Positions 53,401 through 61,433 of a stretch of 64,000 nucleotides of DNA are shown in pieces. Source of the DNA: Polaribacter pacificus (GTDB lineage: Bacteria > Bacteroidota > Bacteroidia > Flavobacteriales > Flavobacteriaceae); contig NZ_CP150664.1 in NCBI RefSeq assembly GCF_038024035.1, positions 2,294,001 through 2,358,000 of the forward strand. The letters are read 5' to 3'. The notes beneath the pieces are model-generated. The model worked only from the letters and a program-made list of their open reading frames with translations. It was not told the DNA's origin and did not search any database. Numbering within the stretch: position 1 is the first letter of the stretch; each line of letters starts with the position of its first letter. The translations under genes were made by a program, and so were the position numbers.

Positions 53401-53717
53401 GAAATATACTGACCATTTGGACTAAAACGCGGTTGCACTTCATAGGCCAAACCAGTTCTTAAAGGAGTTGCTTTTCCACCTGTGATAGGCATGGTGTAGA
53501 TGTCTCCTAATAAATCAAAAACGATGGTTTTTTCATCCGGGCTTACATCTAAGTTCATCCAAGTACCTTCTGAGGTTTTTAAACGAAAAGATTTGTATTT
53601 CCAGTCTTTATAAGGGTTGTTTACATCCCACTTTTCTGGTTTTTCAGCTGTTTTCTTTTGAGCAAAAGAACTAAAAGAAATTAAAATTGCAAAGATCAAT
53701 GATAAAATAGTACGCAT
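50433..53717 (-). CDS. exported TolB-propeller / amidohydrolase fusion
   Basis: A 1094-residue protein with a signal peptide (about 1-19, ending SFAQ). The N-terminal two-thirds is a WD40/TolB-like beta-propeller with repeats such as PSFSSDGKSVVFVT. The C-terminal third (about 665-1080) is an amidohydrolase with metal motif MPGMVDVHAHVGAF (HxH) and later AHGQLQGLGAH and LADLIVLD segments. It ends PTCSCHAN. A role in cleaving amide or peptide substrates in the periplasm fits, and such fusions are known in Bacteroidota. It is convergent with the hydroxyproline operon and 51 bases downstream of the big fusion gene, so the two may share a transcript. Confidence 0.88.
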   Translation of the reverse strand: MRTILSLIFAILISFSSFAQKKTAEKPEKWDVNNPYKDWKYKSFRLKTSEGTWMNLDVSPDEKTIVFDLLGDIYTMPITGGKATPLRTGLAYEVQPRFSPNGQYISFTSDAEGGNNIWIMTADGKNAKSLTKEKFRLLNNAVWTPDGKSVVARKHYTSTRSVGAGEMWQYPLSGAAGLKLTSRKNDQQDVNDPSISSDGRYLYFAEDMYPGGAFNYNKDPNNQIYVIKQYDFTTGKIKQITGGPGGAARPVISKDGKLLAFVKRVRTKSVLYIHNLETGEEWPVYFDLNKDQQEAWAVFGVYPHFTWLKNNKDLIIWSGGKINKLNIDTKKLTEIPFEVDEKIKLAETQKVKRQVFSKSFTSKMIKDAKTSADGKTLIFTSLGHIYRKSLPNGTPQRITNLTDFEGDPSFSSDGKSVVFVTWNDENLGAVHKIDINGSNHQQLTKEKGIYRMPSFAPNNQKIVYKKEGGNGDQGYDFTKKTGIYLMNANGSEAKKIADGGDFPIFNAKGDRIFVQTGGSFMGGLTKTLVSFDLEGQKRQSHFSSKHANRLVPSPDNKWISFIHLHKLYVAPFVHNGSTINLDTNSSSFKVESLSENAGINLHWSNNSKQVHWTLGDEYFTKNITDNTQNPFANTNLISNAPAGIKVGLEVKTDVPQGRIAFTNARLITMENDKIIESGTIIVNQNEIEKIGKSSSVKIPSGTKIYDMKGKTIMPGMVDVHAHVGAFRNGLSTQKHWQFYTNLAFGVTTSHDPSVNTAAAFTLEELQRSGEIVGPRMFSTGFILYGAEGDFKAVVNSLDDARFAIARTKAFGAKSVKSYNQPRREQRQQIMQAAKELGVNVVPEGGSNFYSNMSMIFDGHTGIEHNIPVAPVYKDVLTLWKNSATGYTPTLIVNYAGMSGEYYWYQKSNVWENKTLLKYTPRYVVDTRSRHRTMIPDEEYENGHILTSKTVTDLSKLGVKVNLGAHGQLQGLGAHWELWMLQQGGLSNLEALKAATINGAEYIGVGDELGSLKVGKLADLIVLDKNPLEDIQNSNSVHYTMVNGRLYDINTMNEIGNYNKPRTKFYWENGKYNQGVPLNAATNSFTIPTCSCHAN

Positions 53718-53768
53718 GATGCTATGATTTAATGGTTGATTGATAATTTTTAGGTGTATAAATATAAG

Positions 53769-56700
53769 CTATTTAAATGAGAGCTTTAAAGGGTCTTCAG
53801 CAAGTATGTCCTCTAGACAAGCTATGAGTTCTTCGGCGTTTTGTTGTGAAAAAACCAATGGAGGTTTAATTTTTAAGACATTGTTATCTGGTCCATCAGA
53901 GCTCATTAGAATGCCGTGGTCTTTCATTCGGTTAATAAGATAAGCTGTTTGCTCACTTAGCGGACGCAGCTTTGCATCCACCAATTCAATGCCTAAAAAT
54001 AAACCTTCACCTCTGATATCTCCTATAATAGGGAATCGCAATGCTAGTTTTCTGAGTTCAGATTTTAAGAACTCCCCAACAGTAAAAGCATTTTCTTGAA
54101 GCTTTTCTCGACTAACCGTTTGTAATACTTCGGTGGCAATGGCACAAGAAACAGGATTTCCTCCAAACGTATTAAAGTACTCCATGCCGTTGGCAAACTT
54201 TTCTGCAATTTCGGCTGTACAAGCAACTGCGGCAATAGGATGCCCATTGCCAAGCGGCTTCCCAATGGTAACAATATCTGGACATACTTGATGAAGTTGG
54301 AATCCCCAAAACGTTTTCCCCATTCGACCACAACCTGTTTGTACTTCATCAGAAATACAAACACCTCCTGCTGCTCTGGTTTTTTGATAGGCAATTTCTA
54401 AAAATCCTTGAGGGAGCTCAATTTGCCCACCACAACTAATAATTGGTTCTAAGATAAGTGCCGCAACGCCTCTCCCTTTTTTGGAGATTCTATCGATACA
54501 GTTTTGAACTTCTTGGGCATAGGCGGTAGCTGTATTTTTACCTTTGTATGTCCCTCTAAAAGAATCAGGAAGTGGAAATATATGGGTGTGCTCTGGTGCT
54601 CCTGATCCTCCTTTGCCGTCAAATTTGTATGAGCTAATGTCTATACAGGCATTGGTATTGCCATGGTAGCCATACTCACTGGCTATGATATCTCTTTGTC
54701 CTGTTGCAGCTTTTGCCATTCTCAGTGCCAACTCATTGGCTTCACTGCCAGAATTAACAAAGTGTAAAACACTTAATTCTTTAGGTAAGGTTTTTAGCAG
54801 TTCTTTTGCAAGTGTGTTTATGTTTTTGTGTAAATAGCGCGTATTGGTATTAATCAAGGCCATTTGCTCTTGCCCTGCTTTTACAACGGCGTAATGCTCA
54901 TGCCCTACATGGGCTACATTATTTACGGTGTCAAGGTATTTTTTTCCGTTTTGATCCATTAAATACTGACCAGAACCACGGACCATTTTAAGAGGTATTT
55001 TGTATTGTAAACTTAAGCTTTTCCCGAGGTGTTCAGTCCTAAACTCTATGAGTTTGTCATTAGTGCTATTAGATTCTTTTACCGATTCTTTGGTTTTAAA
55101 AAGCAGGGATGGATCAGGGCAAATACTCTCCCAAACAGCTTTTTGTTCATAAAAAGCAACTCCAGGAAAATCATCTTTAAAATCCAATAAAGACAGCATC
55201 AACTGAAAATGAAGGTGTGGGGCCCAAGATCCATTTTCTTCGGGAGTACCCAAATACCCGATGGCATCGCCTTTCTTTAATTTTTCAGTAAGTGATTGAT
55301 TGTCAATGCTTTCTTTGGATAAATGCCCATAAAGCGAATAAAAGTCAAAGCTGTCTGTTTGATGCTTTAGGATGATAAGTCCTCCGTAATTTTTAAAACC
55401 TTTACAATAGGTAGCAACCACAATTTCTCCATCGAGGATTGCATGAATTGCTGTGCTCTTAGGAAGCCAATAGTCAACACCCAAATGGATGGTTCTGCTC
55501 ATTCTACCATTATTGCCAATAGCATCAAAATCAGTAGAGGTATATAAAGGTCTTGGCTCAAGATAGCCTCCAGCAAGGATGGATTTAGGCTGTGTTTTTT
55601 GTAGTTTTTGTAGTTTGTAGGCAAATAAATCCAAGTCATTAAAATCTTGCTGATGCCCGATCCATGAACTAGCCACGCTTAAGTCTAGCGGATAGGTGCT
55701 GCTCTTTTGAATGCTTGGAAACAAATCAGTCAATGAAAAATGAATAGATGCTGCCCAGTCTTTAAAAGCATTTTCGTTGGGATGTGAAGCAAATCCACAG
55801 GCAGCTCGAAAGCAATAATGCGCAAAATCTTTATGGGTGCTTCTCCATTTTTTTAACAGCTCCCAAGCGGGTTTTTCACTAATTAAAAGATACTCGTTGT
55901 CTGGGTTTTTTATTTTGTTGATGGCAGATTTGCACACCGAAATCACCAATCTCATGCCAATTAAGTTGTAGAGGAATTCCAATTCTTTTTCTAGAAGCGG
56001 TAAGCTCTTGTGATACCCTGCTACTATCGGGAGTGCTGCTGTTAAAGGATCTTTATGATTCATGATTGCATAGGCACAGCTAACGGCAACATCATTGATA
56101 ACCTGGCTATAGACCGCATCACCATAATCAATAAGTGCGACTACTTTTGGGGCAAATAAATCATCAGAGACCAAAATGTTATTGTCATTGGCATCGTTGT
56201 GAATGACAGATTTTGGCAAGAGGTTATAGGTTTTTTGATGAGCTTCAAAATCAGATAAAAAAAAGGTGACTAGGTCTTTTTCTTTGGGAGTAAAGGCAGC
56301 TAAATGTTCTTTTACCCATAGAGCCTGTGCAAGATCCCAATCAAATATTCTGTTGGCTTTTGGGTGTTCAAAGCCCTTTAATGATTTTGTTAATTGACCA
56401 CATAGTTGCCCAAGACCAAAACGCAGCTCGTCTAACTGAGGGTTTGCCTCAGACCAAAGTCTACCGGGAATCCATGTTAAAAGACGCAAGTATCTTTGTG
56501 TTCCATCACTATGAACAAAGGATGTAATTGCCTGCCCTTTTACATCTAAAATAATCTTAGGAATGCAGATTTCTGGATTGGCATCCCTAGCATATTGCAA
56601 TAGTTTTTGTTGAAAATCAAGGTTATCAAGTGCTTCATTTTCATGAGAAATTTTTAAAATATATGAGTTGTTTTCAGTAGTCACTATTTTAAAATTATGA

Positions 56701-56804
56701 TCAACTTCTCCTGGGAGTTTGCTAGCAGACCCTATACTGTTGTAGTGTTCTAACAAGAGTTTTTCTGCTAGTTCTATGGTTATTTTTTTAGAAGACGAAT
56801 TCAT
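53769..56804 (-). CDS. APH kinase - M23 peptidase - class III PLP phospholyase fusion
   Basis: A 1011-residue three-domain protein. Residues about 10-340 are an APH-type kinase, with the catalytic loop [13 protein letters not shown] (HNDANDNN at 202-209) and LIDYGD. Residues about 430-570 hold an M23/lysostaphin-like domain with His440, Asp444, His494 and the HxH at 530-532. Residues about 595-1010 form a class III PLP enzyme: [12 protein letters not shown], Asp819 in ISDEVQTG and Lys849 in TIGKPLG. The NNVAHVGH...RYLH pattern resembles human PHYKPL and ETNPPL, and the kinase resembles hydroxylysine kinase. There is no signal peptide. The start at 56804 is a choice: ATGs at 56810 and 56834 are also in frame, but the last lies inside a palindrome. 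A hydroxylysine or phosphoethanolamine role is inferred. Confidence 0.82.
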   Translation of the reverse strand: MNSSSKKITIELAEKLLLEHYNSIGSASKLPGEVDHNFKIVTTENNSYILKISHENEALDNLDFQQKLLQYARDANPEICIPKIILDVKGQAITSFVHSDGTQRYLRLLTWIPGRLWSEANPQLDELRFGLGQLCGQLTKSLKGFEHPKANRIFDWDLAQALWVKEHLAAFTPKEKDLVTFFLSDFEAHQKTYNLLPKSVIHNDANDNNILVSDDLFAPKVVALIDYGDAVYSQVINDVAVSCAYAIMNHKDPLTAALPIVAGYHKSLPLLEKELEFLYNLIGMRLVISVCKSAINKIKNPDNEYLLISEKPAWELLKKWRSTHKDFAHYCFRAACGFASHPNENAFKDWAASIHFSLTDLFPSIQKSSTYPLDLSVASSWIGHQQDFNDLDLFAYKLQKLQKTQPKSILAGGYLEPRPLYTSTDFDAIGNNGRMSRTIHLGVDYWLPKSTAIHAILDGEIVVATYCKGFKNYGGLIILKHQTDSFDFYSLYGHLSKESIDNQSLTEKLKKGDAIGYLGTPEENGSWAPHLHFQLMLSLLDFKDDFPGVAFYEQKAVWESICPDPSLLFKTKESVKESNSTNDKLIEFRTEHLGKSLSLQYKIPLKMVRGSGQYLMDQNGKKYLDTVNNVAHVGHEHYAVVKAGQEQMALINTNTRYLHKNINTLAKELLKTLPKELSVLHFVNSGSEANELALRMAKAATGQRDIIASEYGYHGNTNACIDISSYKFDGKGGSGAPEHTHIFPLPDSFRGTYKGKNTATAYAQEVQNCIDRISKKGRGVAALILEPIISCGGQIELPQGFLEIAYQKTRAAGGVCISDEVQTGCGRMGKTFWGFQLHQVCPDIVTIGKPLGNGHPIAAVACTAEIAEKFANGMEYFNTFGGNPVSCAIATEVLQTVSREKLQENAFTVGEFLKSELRKLALRFPIIGDIRGEGLFLGIELVDAKLRPLSEQTAYLINRMKDHGILMSSDGPDNNVLKIKPPLVFSQQNAEELIACLEDILAEDPLKLSFK

Positions 56805-56824
56805 ATCCATTGTTGCGATTAGTT

Positions 56825-56854
56825 TTTTATACATCTGTCAACTGATGTATAAAA
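56825..56854. promoter_or_regulatory. 11-bp inverted repeat over the fusion gene's 5' region
   Basis: TTTTATACATC (56825-56835) and its complement GATGTATAAAA (56844-56854) flank an 8-base centre. The ATG at 56834 lies inside the left arm. It could be an operator or a leader hairpin for the kinase-phospholyase gene. Confidence 0.5.
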
Positions 56855-56914
56855 TAAACGCTTTAAAAATACTTAAATCTTTGAGTATAATTAGGGTCTA
56901 ATTTGCTTTTCGTT

Positions 56915-56931
56915 AAGATTAGCCTAATCTT
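56915..56931. promoter_or_regulatory. 17-bp palindrome between the fusion gene and ade
   Basis: AAGATTAGCCTAATCTT is a perfect 8-1-8 inverted repeat in the gap between the divergent fusion gene and adenine deaminase. It is a likely binding site for a dimeric regulator; neither the regulator nor the target gene is known. Confidence 0.45.
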
Positions 56932-57018
56932 GGTTAGTATTGTATTAGCAATGCAAGTAACCTTGCGAATAGAGTCCGTAGAATTCTTTGTAATTTTACA
57001 GTTCCTAAATAGAAACTT

Positions 57019-58641
57019 ATGAAGATCCAAGGAAACATAGTAGACATTGTAAACAAACAAATTTTTAAGGGTGAGATACTCGTTGAAAACGGAAAAATAA
57101 AAAGCATACAAGCGTCTAATCATAAGGTTGAAAACTATATCATTCCTGGATTTGTTGATGCGCATATTCATATAGAAAGTTCAATGCTAGTACCCTCAGA
57201 GTTTGCTAAAGTAGCAGTTTTGCACGGTACCGTTGCCACTGTTTCTGATCCGCATGAAATAGCCAATGTGTTAGGAGTAGAAGGTGTTGATTTTATGATC
57301 GCCAACGGAAAACAAGTGCCTTTAAAATTTCATTTTGGAGCTCCAAGTTGTGTGCCTGCCACCTCTTTTGAAAGTGCTGGTGCTGTGATTGATTCTGAGG
57401 ATATAAAAAAAATGATGGAGAATCCAGATATCAACTATTTGGCAGAAATGATGAACTATCCTGGGGTGCTTTTTGACGATGCAGAAGTGATGGCAAAAAT
57501 AAAGCATGCAAAAGATAATAACAAACCCATCGATGGACATGCACCTGGATTGAGAGGTGCTGATGTAAGCAAGTATATCGCAGCAGGAATCTCTACTGAT
57601 CACGAGTGTTTTAGCTATGATGAAGCTCTAGAGAAATTAGAAAAAGGAATGAAAGTCCTCATTAGAGAGGGTAGTGCGGCAAAGAATTTTGAAGCTTTAA
57701 TTGCACTAGCTCCAGAGCATTATAAAAACATGATGTTTTGTTCTGATGACAAGCACCCTGATGATTTGTTAGTCGGACACATCAATCAACTTTGTGAGCG
57801 TGCAGTAGCTAAAGGAGTTGATGTTTTTAAGGTTTTAGAGATGGCCTGTATAAATCCGGTAAAACATTATAAAATGGATGTTGGTTTGCTGCAGCTAAAC
57901 GATGCAGCTGATTTTATTGTGGTAGAAGATTTAAAATCATTTAAGGTTTTAGAAACCTATATAGAAGGTCATTTGGTTGCCAAACAGGGAGAATCCTTTG
58001 TGCAATCTGTCACTTTTGATCTGTTGAATAACTTTAATACAAACCCCAAAAACAGTGCTGATTTTGAGTTTTTGACAACGGCTACTACCATGCAGGTGAT
58101 AGAGGCATTAGATGGTGAGCTCATTACAAATTCCATACAAGAAAAAGCAAAAATTATTAAAGGAAATTTGGTTTCAGATCCCGATAGAGATTTGTTAAAA
58201 ATGACGGTAGTCAATCGCTATAAAGACAGTAAACCATCTATTGCGTTTATAAAAAATATTGGACTAAAAACGGGAGCCATTGCAAGTTCAGTAGGACATG
58301 ATTCTCATAATATCATAGCCGTAGGGGTCTCTGATGAGGCTATTTGCAAAGCGGTCAACTTAATTATAAAACACAAAGGAGGTGTTTGTGCAATTACAGA
58401 ATCAGAAGAACTGATTGTGCCTTTGCCTGTTGCTGGAATCATGAGTGATCAATCAGCAAAAGACGTTGGGTTAGCCTATGCTCAATTAGATTTGATGGCA
58501 AAAAAGATGGGTAGCACTTTAAGAGCTCCTTACATGACCTTATCCTTTATGGCACTGTTGGTCATTCCTTCATTAAAATTATCAGACCAAGGCTTGTTTG
58601 ATGGTCGTGCCTTTGCATTTACAAATCTAATACAGGATTAA
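57019..58641 (+). CDS. ade: adenine deaminase
   Basis: A 540-residue amidohydrolase that converts adenine to hypoxanthine. The first metal motif is [17 protein letters not shown] (HxH, about 40-56). [18 protein letters not shown] (about 74-91) and GHAPGLRG (about 173-180) are the other family signatures, and the C-terminal [20 protein letters not shown] is typical of Ade. It matches the bacterial Ade, not adenosine deaminase. It is divergent from the fusion gene and convergent with a GNAT gene only 3 bases away. Confidence 0.95.
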   Translation: MKIQGNIVDIVNKQIFKGEILVENGKIKSIQASNHKVENYIIPGFVDAHIHIESSMLVPSEFAKVAVLHGTVATVSDPHEIANVLGVEGVDFMIANGKQVPLKFHFGAPSCVPATSFESAGAVIDSEDIKKMMENPDINYLAEMMNYPGVLFDDAEVMAKIKHAKDNNKPIDGHAPGLRGADVSKYIAAGISTDHECFSYDEALEKLEKGMKVLIREGSAAKNFEALIALAPEHYKNMMFCSDDKHPDDLLVGHINQLCERAVAKGVDVFKVLEMACINPVKHYKMDVGLLQLNDAADFIVVEDLKSFKVLETYIEGHLVAKQGESFVQSVTFDLLNNFNTNPKNSADFEFLTTATTMQVIEALDGELITNSIQEKAKIIKGNLVSDPDRDLLKMTVVNRYKDSKPSIAFIKNIGLKTGAIASSVGHDSHNIIAVGVSDEAICKAVNLIIKHKGGVCAITESEELIVPLPVAGIMSDQSAKDVGLAYAQLDLMAKKMGSTLRAPYMTLSFMALLVIPSLKLSDQGLFDGRAFAFTNLIQD

Positions 58642-58644
58642 ATC

Positions 58645-59148
58645 TTATTTAAAAACATATTCAAATAGTGCTTCTTCTGCATCAAATACTTTTTTTAAGC
58701 CTTTGGCCTCAAAGCCAATTTTGATTAAGAGATTTTGTGAGGGTGTATTGCTTGGTTTTGTAAAGGCCAAAACTTTTGGGTATTGGAGCTCTTCTGAAAT
58801 ATACTTCATTAAGCGTAGGGTTGCTTCTCTAGCATAGCCTTTGCCTCTGCCTTTGGGTAAAAACCCATAGCCTAGATCTACCGTTTTTAAAGCCTCTCTT
58901 TTGATAAGGGTACTAACGCCGATAGATTCACCTGTTTTGGTAATCCTAACCACGTAAAAACCAAGACCTCTGTAATTAAAATTTGGGATAAGCGTATTTT
59001 TTATATAGGCTTCTACTGCATCAATATTTTCTAACTTACTGTCTCGAATGTTTGCGATCCAATCTTTGTCCGTAAGCAAGTTGTAATAAAAAGCTGCGTC
59101 GGATGGTTTAATCGGTTGTAGGTTGATTCGGTCTGCTCGTAAAATCAT
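58645..59148 (-). CDS. RimJ/RimL-type GNAT acetyltransferase
   Basis: A 167-residue protein of the family that acetylates ribosomal protein or other amino termini. It begins MILRADRINLQPIKPSDAAF, with the LRxL.P style start of this family. The acetyl-CoA loop is PKGRGKGYAREATLRLMKY (about 97-115), and SNTPSQNLLIKIGFEAKG (about 136-153) is the usual C-terminal motif. The acceptor is unknown. It is convergent with ade, with only 3 bases between the stops, and no terminator was found there. Confidence 0.88.
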   Translation of the reverse strand: MILRADRINLQPIKPSDAAFYYNLLTDKDWIANIRDSKLENIDAVEAYIKNTLIPNFNYRGLGFYVVRITKTGESIGVSTLIKREALKTVDLGYGFLPKGRGKGYAREATLRLMKYISEELQYPKVLAFTKPSNTPSQNLLIKIGFEAKGLKKVFDAEEALFEYVFK

Positions 59149-59210
59149 TGGTTAAAAATAAGGAGATAAATTTATAAAAATGTACTTTTACGCTATTAAA
59201 AAAAAATCTC

Positions 59211-59801
59211 ATGAGTTTATTACAAGACCTAGAAAACAGAAGCGGAAATCAATGTGAATTTTGTGCCGCAACAAACCAATTGTCAGTTTATGAATTAAAA
59301 CCAGTATCTACCGGAGGTGTTGATGGTTCTGTATTGGCTTGCGAAACCTGTATTTCTCAAATAGAAAATCCAGAAACTACAGACGCAAATCACTGGCGCT
59401 GTTTAAACGATAGTATGTGGAGTGAGCACAGCCCAGTTAAAATAGCTGTTTGGCGTATGCTTTCTCGTTTGAGAAAAGAAGGATGGCCGCAAGATTTGTT
59501 GGATATGATGTATTTAGAAGATGATGAATTGCGTTTGGCAAAAGAGTCTGGTGACCATTTAGACGAGAGTGAAAAAATAATTCACAGAGACGCTAACGGA
59601 GCCATTTTACAAGCAGGTGATTCTGTGGTGCTAATCAAAGACTTAAAAGTAAAAGGATCTAGTATGGTTGCCAAGCAAGGTACAGCAGTGAGAAGAATTT
59701 CTTTGGATCATGAAAACGCAAAGTATATAGAAGGAAAAGTAGGGCCTACACAAATTGTAATCATTACAGATTATGTTAAGAAAATGTCTGAAAAAGAATA
59801 A
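59211..59801 (+). CDS. PhnA-domain zinc-ribbon protein
   Basis: A 196-residue protein. A zinc-ribbon-like pair, CEFCAATNQLSVYELKPV (about 16-33) and LACETC (about 44-49), opens the N-terminus. The C-terminal PhnA domain has QAGDSVVLIKDLKVKGSSMV (about 122-141), then a basic AVRRISLDH stretch. PhnA was named for phosphonate operons in E. coli, but most homologues have no known link to phosphonates, and no phosphonate genes are here. The role is therefore open. A perfect terminator follows. Confidence 0.85.
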   Translation: MSLLQDLENRSGNQCEFCAATNQLSVYELKPVSTGGVDGSVLACETCISQIENPETTDANHWRCLNDSMWSEHSPVKIAVWRMLSRLRKEGWPQDLLDMMYLEDDELRLAKESGDHLDESEKIIHRDANGAILQAGDSVVLIKDLKVKGSSMVAKQGTAVRRISLDHENAKYIEGKVGPTQIVIITDYVKKMSEKE

Positions 59802-59820
59802 TATAAACGCTTTAAATTTT

Positions 59821-59851
59821 AAAAACCCTTTGTTAATCACAAAGGGTTTTT
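59821..59851 (+). terminator. terminator of the PhnA-domain gene
   Basis: A perfect 13-bp stem, AAAAACCCTTTGT (59821-59833) and its complement (59839-59851), has the loop TAATC. Confidence 0.85.
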
Positions 59852-59935
59852 CGTTTTTATAAATCTATAGGTTTGTACTCCAATCACTTTTTAATCTCTT
59901 TTTGGTAAGAGAGAAAAAGAAAGTTAATAGCTGTT

Positions 59936-61390
59936 TTATTTACTAATATAGCTAGCAATCAATTTTTTTAAACCTGGATCACTTGGTCTTGGAGCATTAT
60001 CATCAATTATTACGCCATTTTTATCGAAAAGTAAATAACGAGGAATGGTCTTTATTTTGTATTGTTGATACAAGGATGATTTTTCCCAGTTAGAAATTCT
60101 ATAACTGTGTTTATACTGATCTATTTTTTCCATTTTTGAAGCTCTTTTCCAAGCTAAAATATCTTTGTCAGTTGATATTTCTATGACTGTAAGTTTAGAG
60201 TCATCAAATTCTTTTTTTAATTCTTTTAAAAAAGGCATTTCTCTTCGGCATGGAGCGCACCAACTAGCCCAAAAATCAACCAATACAACCTTTCCTTTTT
60301 CTTTTTTTAAAATCTCATTAAAGTCAACGGGTTTTTCAGAGAGCATTGTTGTTAAGCTGCCCGTTGGATTTTTTATAGCGCTTTTTGTGCTTTCTTGATA
60401 TGCGGTGATTCGCTCAATAAAATCTAGATCTTCTTTTTCTTTAGCAATCGTTTTAAAATGTTCTAAGTACTTGTTAAATTTACTGTTTTCTAAATTTTTA
60501 ATGCCTTCTAAATAGCCTCTCAGAACCATCGTTTTTAAACTGCCAGTTAAAAAGGTTGGTTCTTTTAGTATATAATCATAATATCCTGAAGGTTTTAGAC
60601 GTGCTTTAGTGTTTTTAAAGTAACGATATCGAAATACACTTTTTAAAAACGCAATATAGGTTTCATTTGTTGACAGTTTTTCATTATCTAGCGGTATTCC
60701 CAAAGCATTGATGTCAATACTTACTTTGTCATTGATCGCCTGATATATTCTTGATGTGGCATAAATAAATGGGATTTCAACTTCTTTTTGCTCTTTAAAG
60801 TCAGAAGAAATGAGTTGTTTTTTAGTTAAACTATCGAGTAATAACTGTGTGTTTTGCTTATTTTTTTCAATATCTAATGCAGCTCTAACAAAAGGAGCTT
60901 TTTTGTCTACAACAAAGGCTCTTGTTTCTATATTTTTTTGATAGAGTAAATAATCAAAATTTAACTCATAATAATTTGCAACTCGATTTGTAACTCGATA
61001 GGTTGGATACAAAACCTTAATTTTATCTAGTATCGTTAGTGGGGTAAAATCAATTTGAACGCTGTCTCCTTTTTGAAAACAAAAATCATATTTAAAACTA
61101 GCCTTAATCGGACTACCTCCTAAAACATGTAGCTCATTTTCTACAAATAGCGTGATGCTAGAACGTTTATGTTTTTTACCCAAATAAAGAAGATCTGGCA
61201 TGGCTTGAAACTCATCGTAGCGTACGTTAAAGAATGCATTCTCGATGCTGTCATTTACAGTAATGGTCACTTCGTTCGGAAGTTCCTTTTTTAGAGGTTC
61301 AATATTTTCTTTAATGATTGTTTTCTCTTTAAAGTCTTTTTTACAAGATAATAAAGAGAAAACAAGAATTGCGTAAAGTGCTTTTTTCAA
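59936..61390 (-). CDS. TlpA-type thioredoxin-fold lipoprotein
   Basis: A 484-residue protein with a lipoprotein signal (Cys at about 16, LLSC). The C-terminal thioredoxin domain has the active site WASWCAPCRREM (Cys378 and Cys381) in DFWASWC. The N-terminal part (about 20-340) is an unassigned, mostly beta and helical region. It should act as a periplasmic thiol-disulfide reductase. The start is TTG at 61390, since no in-frame ATG lies between it and an upstream stop. It is the last gene of the BlaI-M56-TlpA operon, 43 bases after the M56 stop. Confidence 0.88.
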   Translation of the reverse strand: MKKALYAILVFSLLSCKKDFKEKTIIKENIEPLKKELPNEVTITVNDSIENAFFNVRYDEFQAMPDLLYLGKKHKRSSITLFVENELHVLGGSPIKASFKYDFCFQKGDSVQIDFTPLTILDKIKVLYPTYRVTNRVANYYELNFDYLLYQKNIETRAFVVDKKAPFVRAALDIEKNKQNTQLLLDSLTKKQLISSDFKEQKEVEIPFIYATSRIYQAINDKVSIDINALGIPLDNEKLSTNETYIAFLKSVFRYRYFKNTKARLKPSGYYDYILKEPTFLTGSLKTMVLRGYLEGIKNLENSKFNKYLEHFKTIAKEKEDLDFIERITAYQESTKSAIKNPTGSLTTMLSEKPVDFNEILKKEKGKVVLVDFWASWCAPCRREMPFLKELKKEFDDSKLTVIEISTDKDILAWKRASKMEKIDQYKHSYRISNWEKSSLYQQYKIKTIPRYLLFDKNGVIIDDNAPRPSDPGLKKLIASYISK

Positions 61391-61433
61391 ATTTAAAATG
61401 GTATTAATTAAGGTTTGCTTTTAGATCAAGAGC

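Noticed and set aside
54065..54394. 109-codon minus-strand frame inside the PLP domain
   Set aside because: It is the same strand in another frame of a conserved enzyme and shows no family features.
53769..56834. Separate genes for kinase, M23 and PLP domains
   Set aside because: One uninterrupted frame covers all three without internal stops, and the linkers are in phase, so a fusion is the simplest reading.
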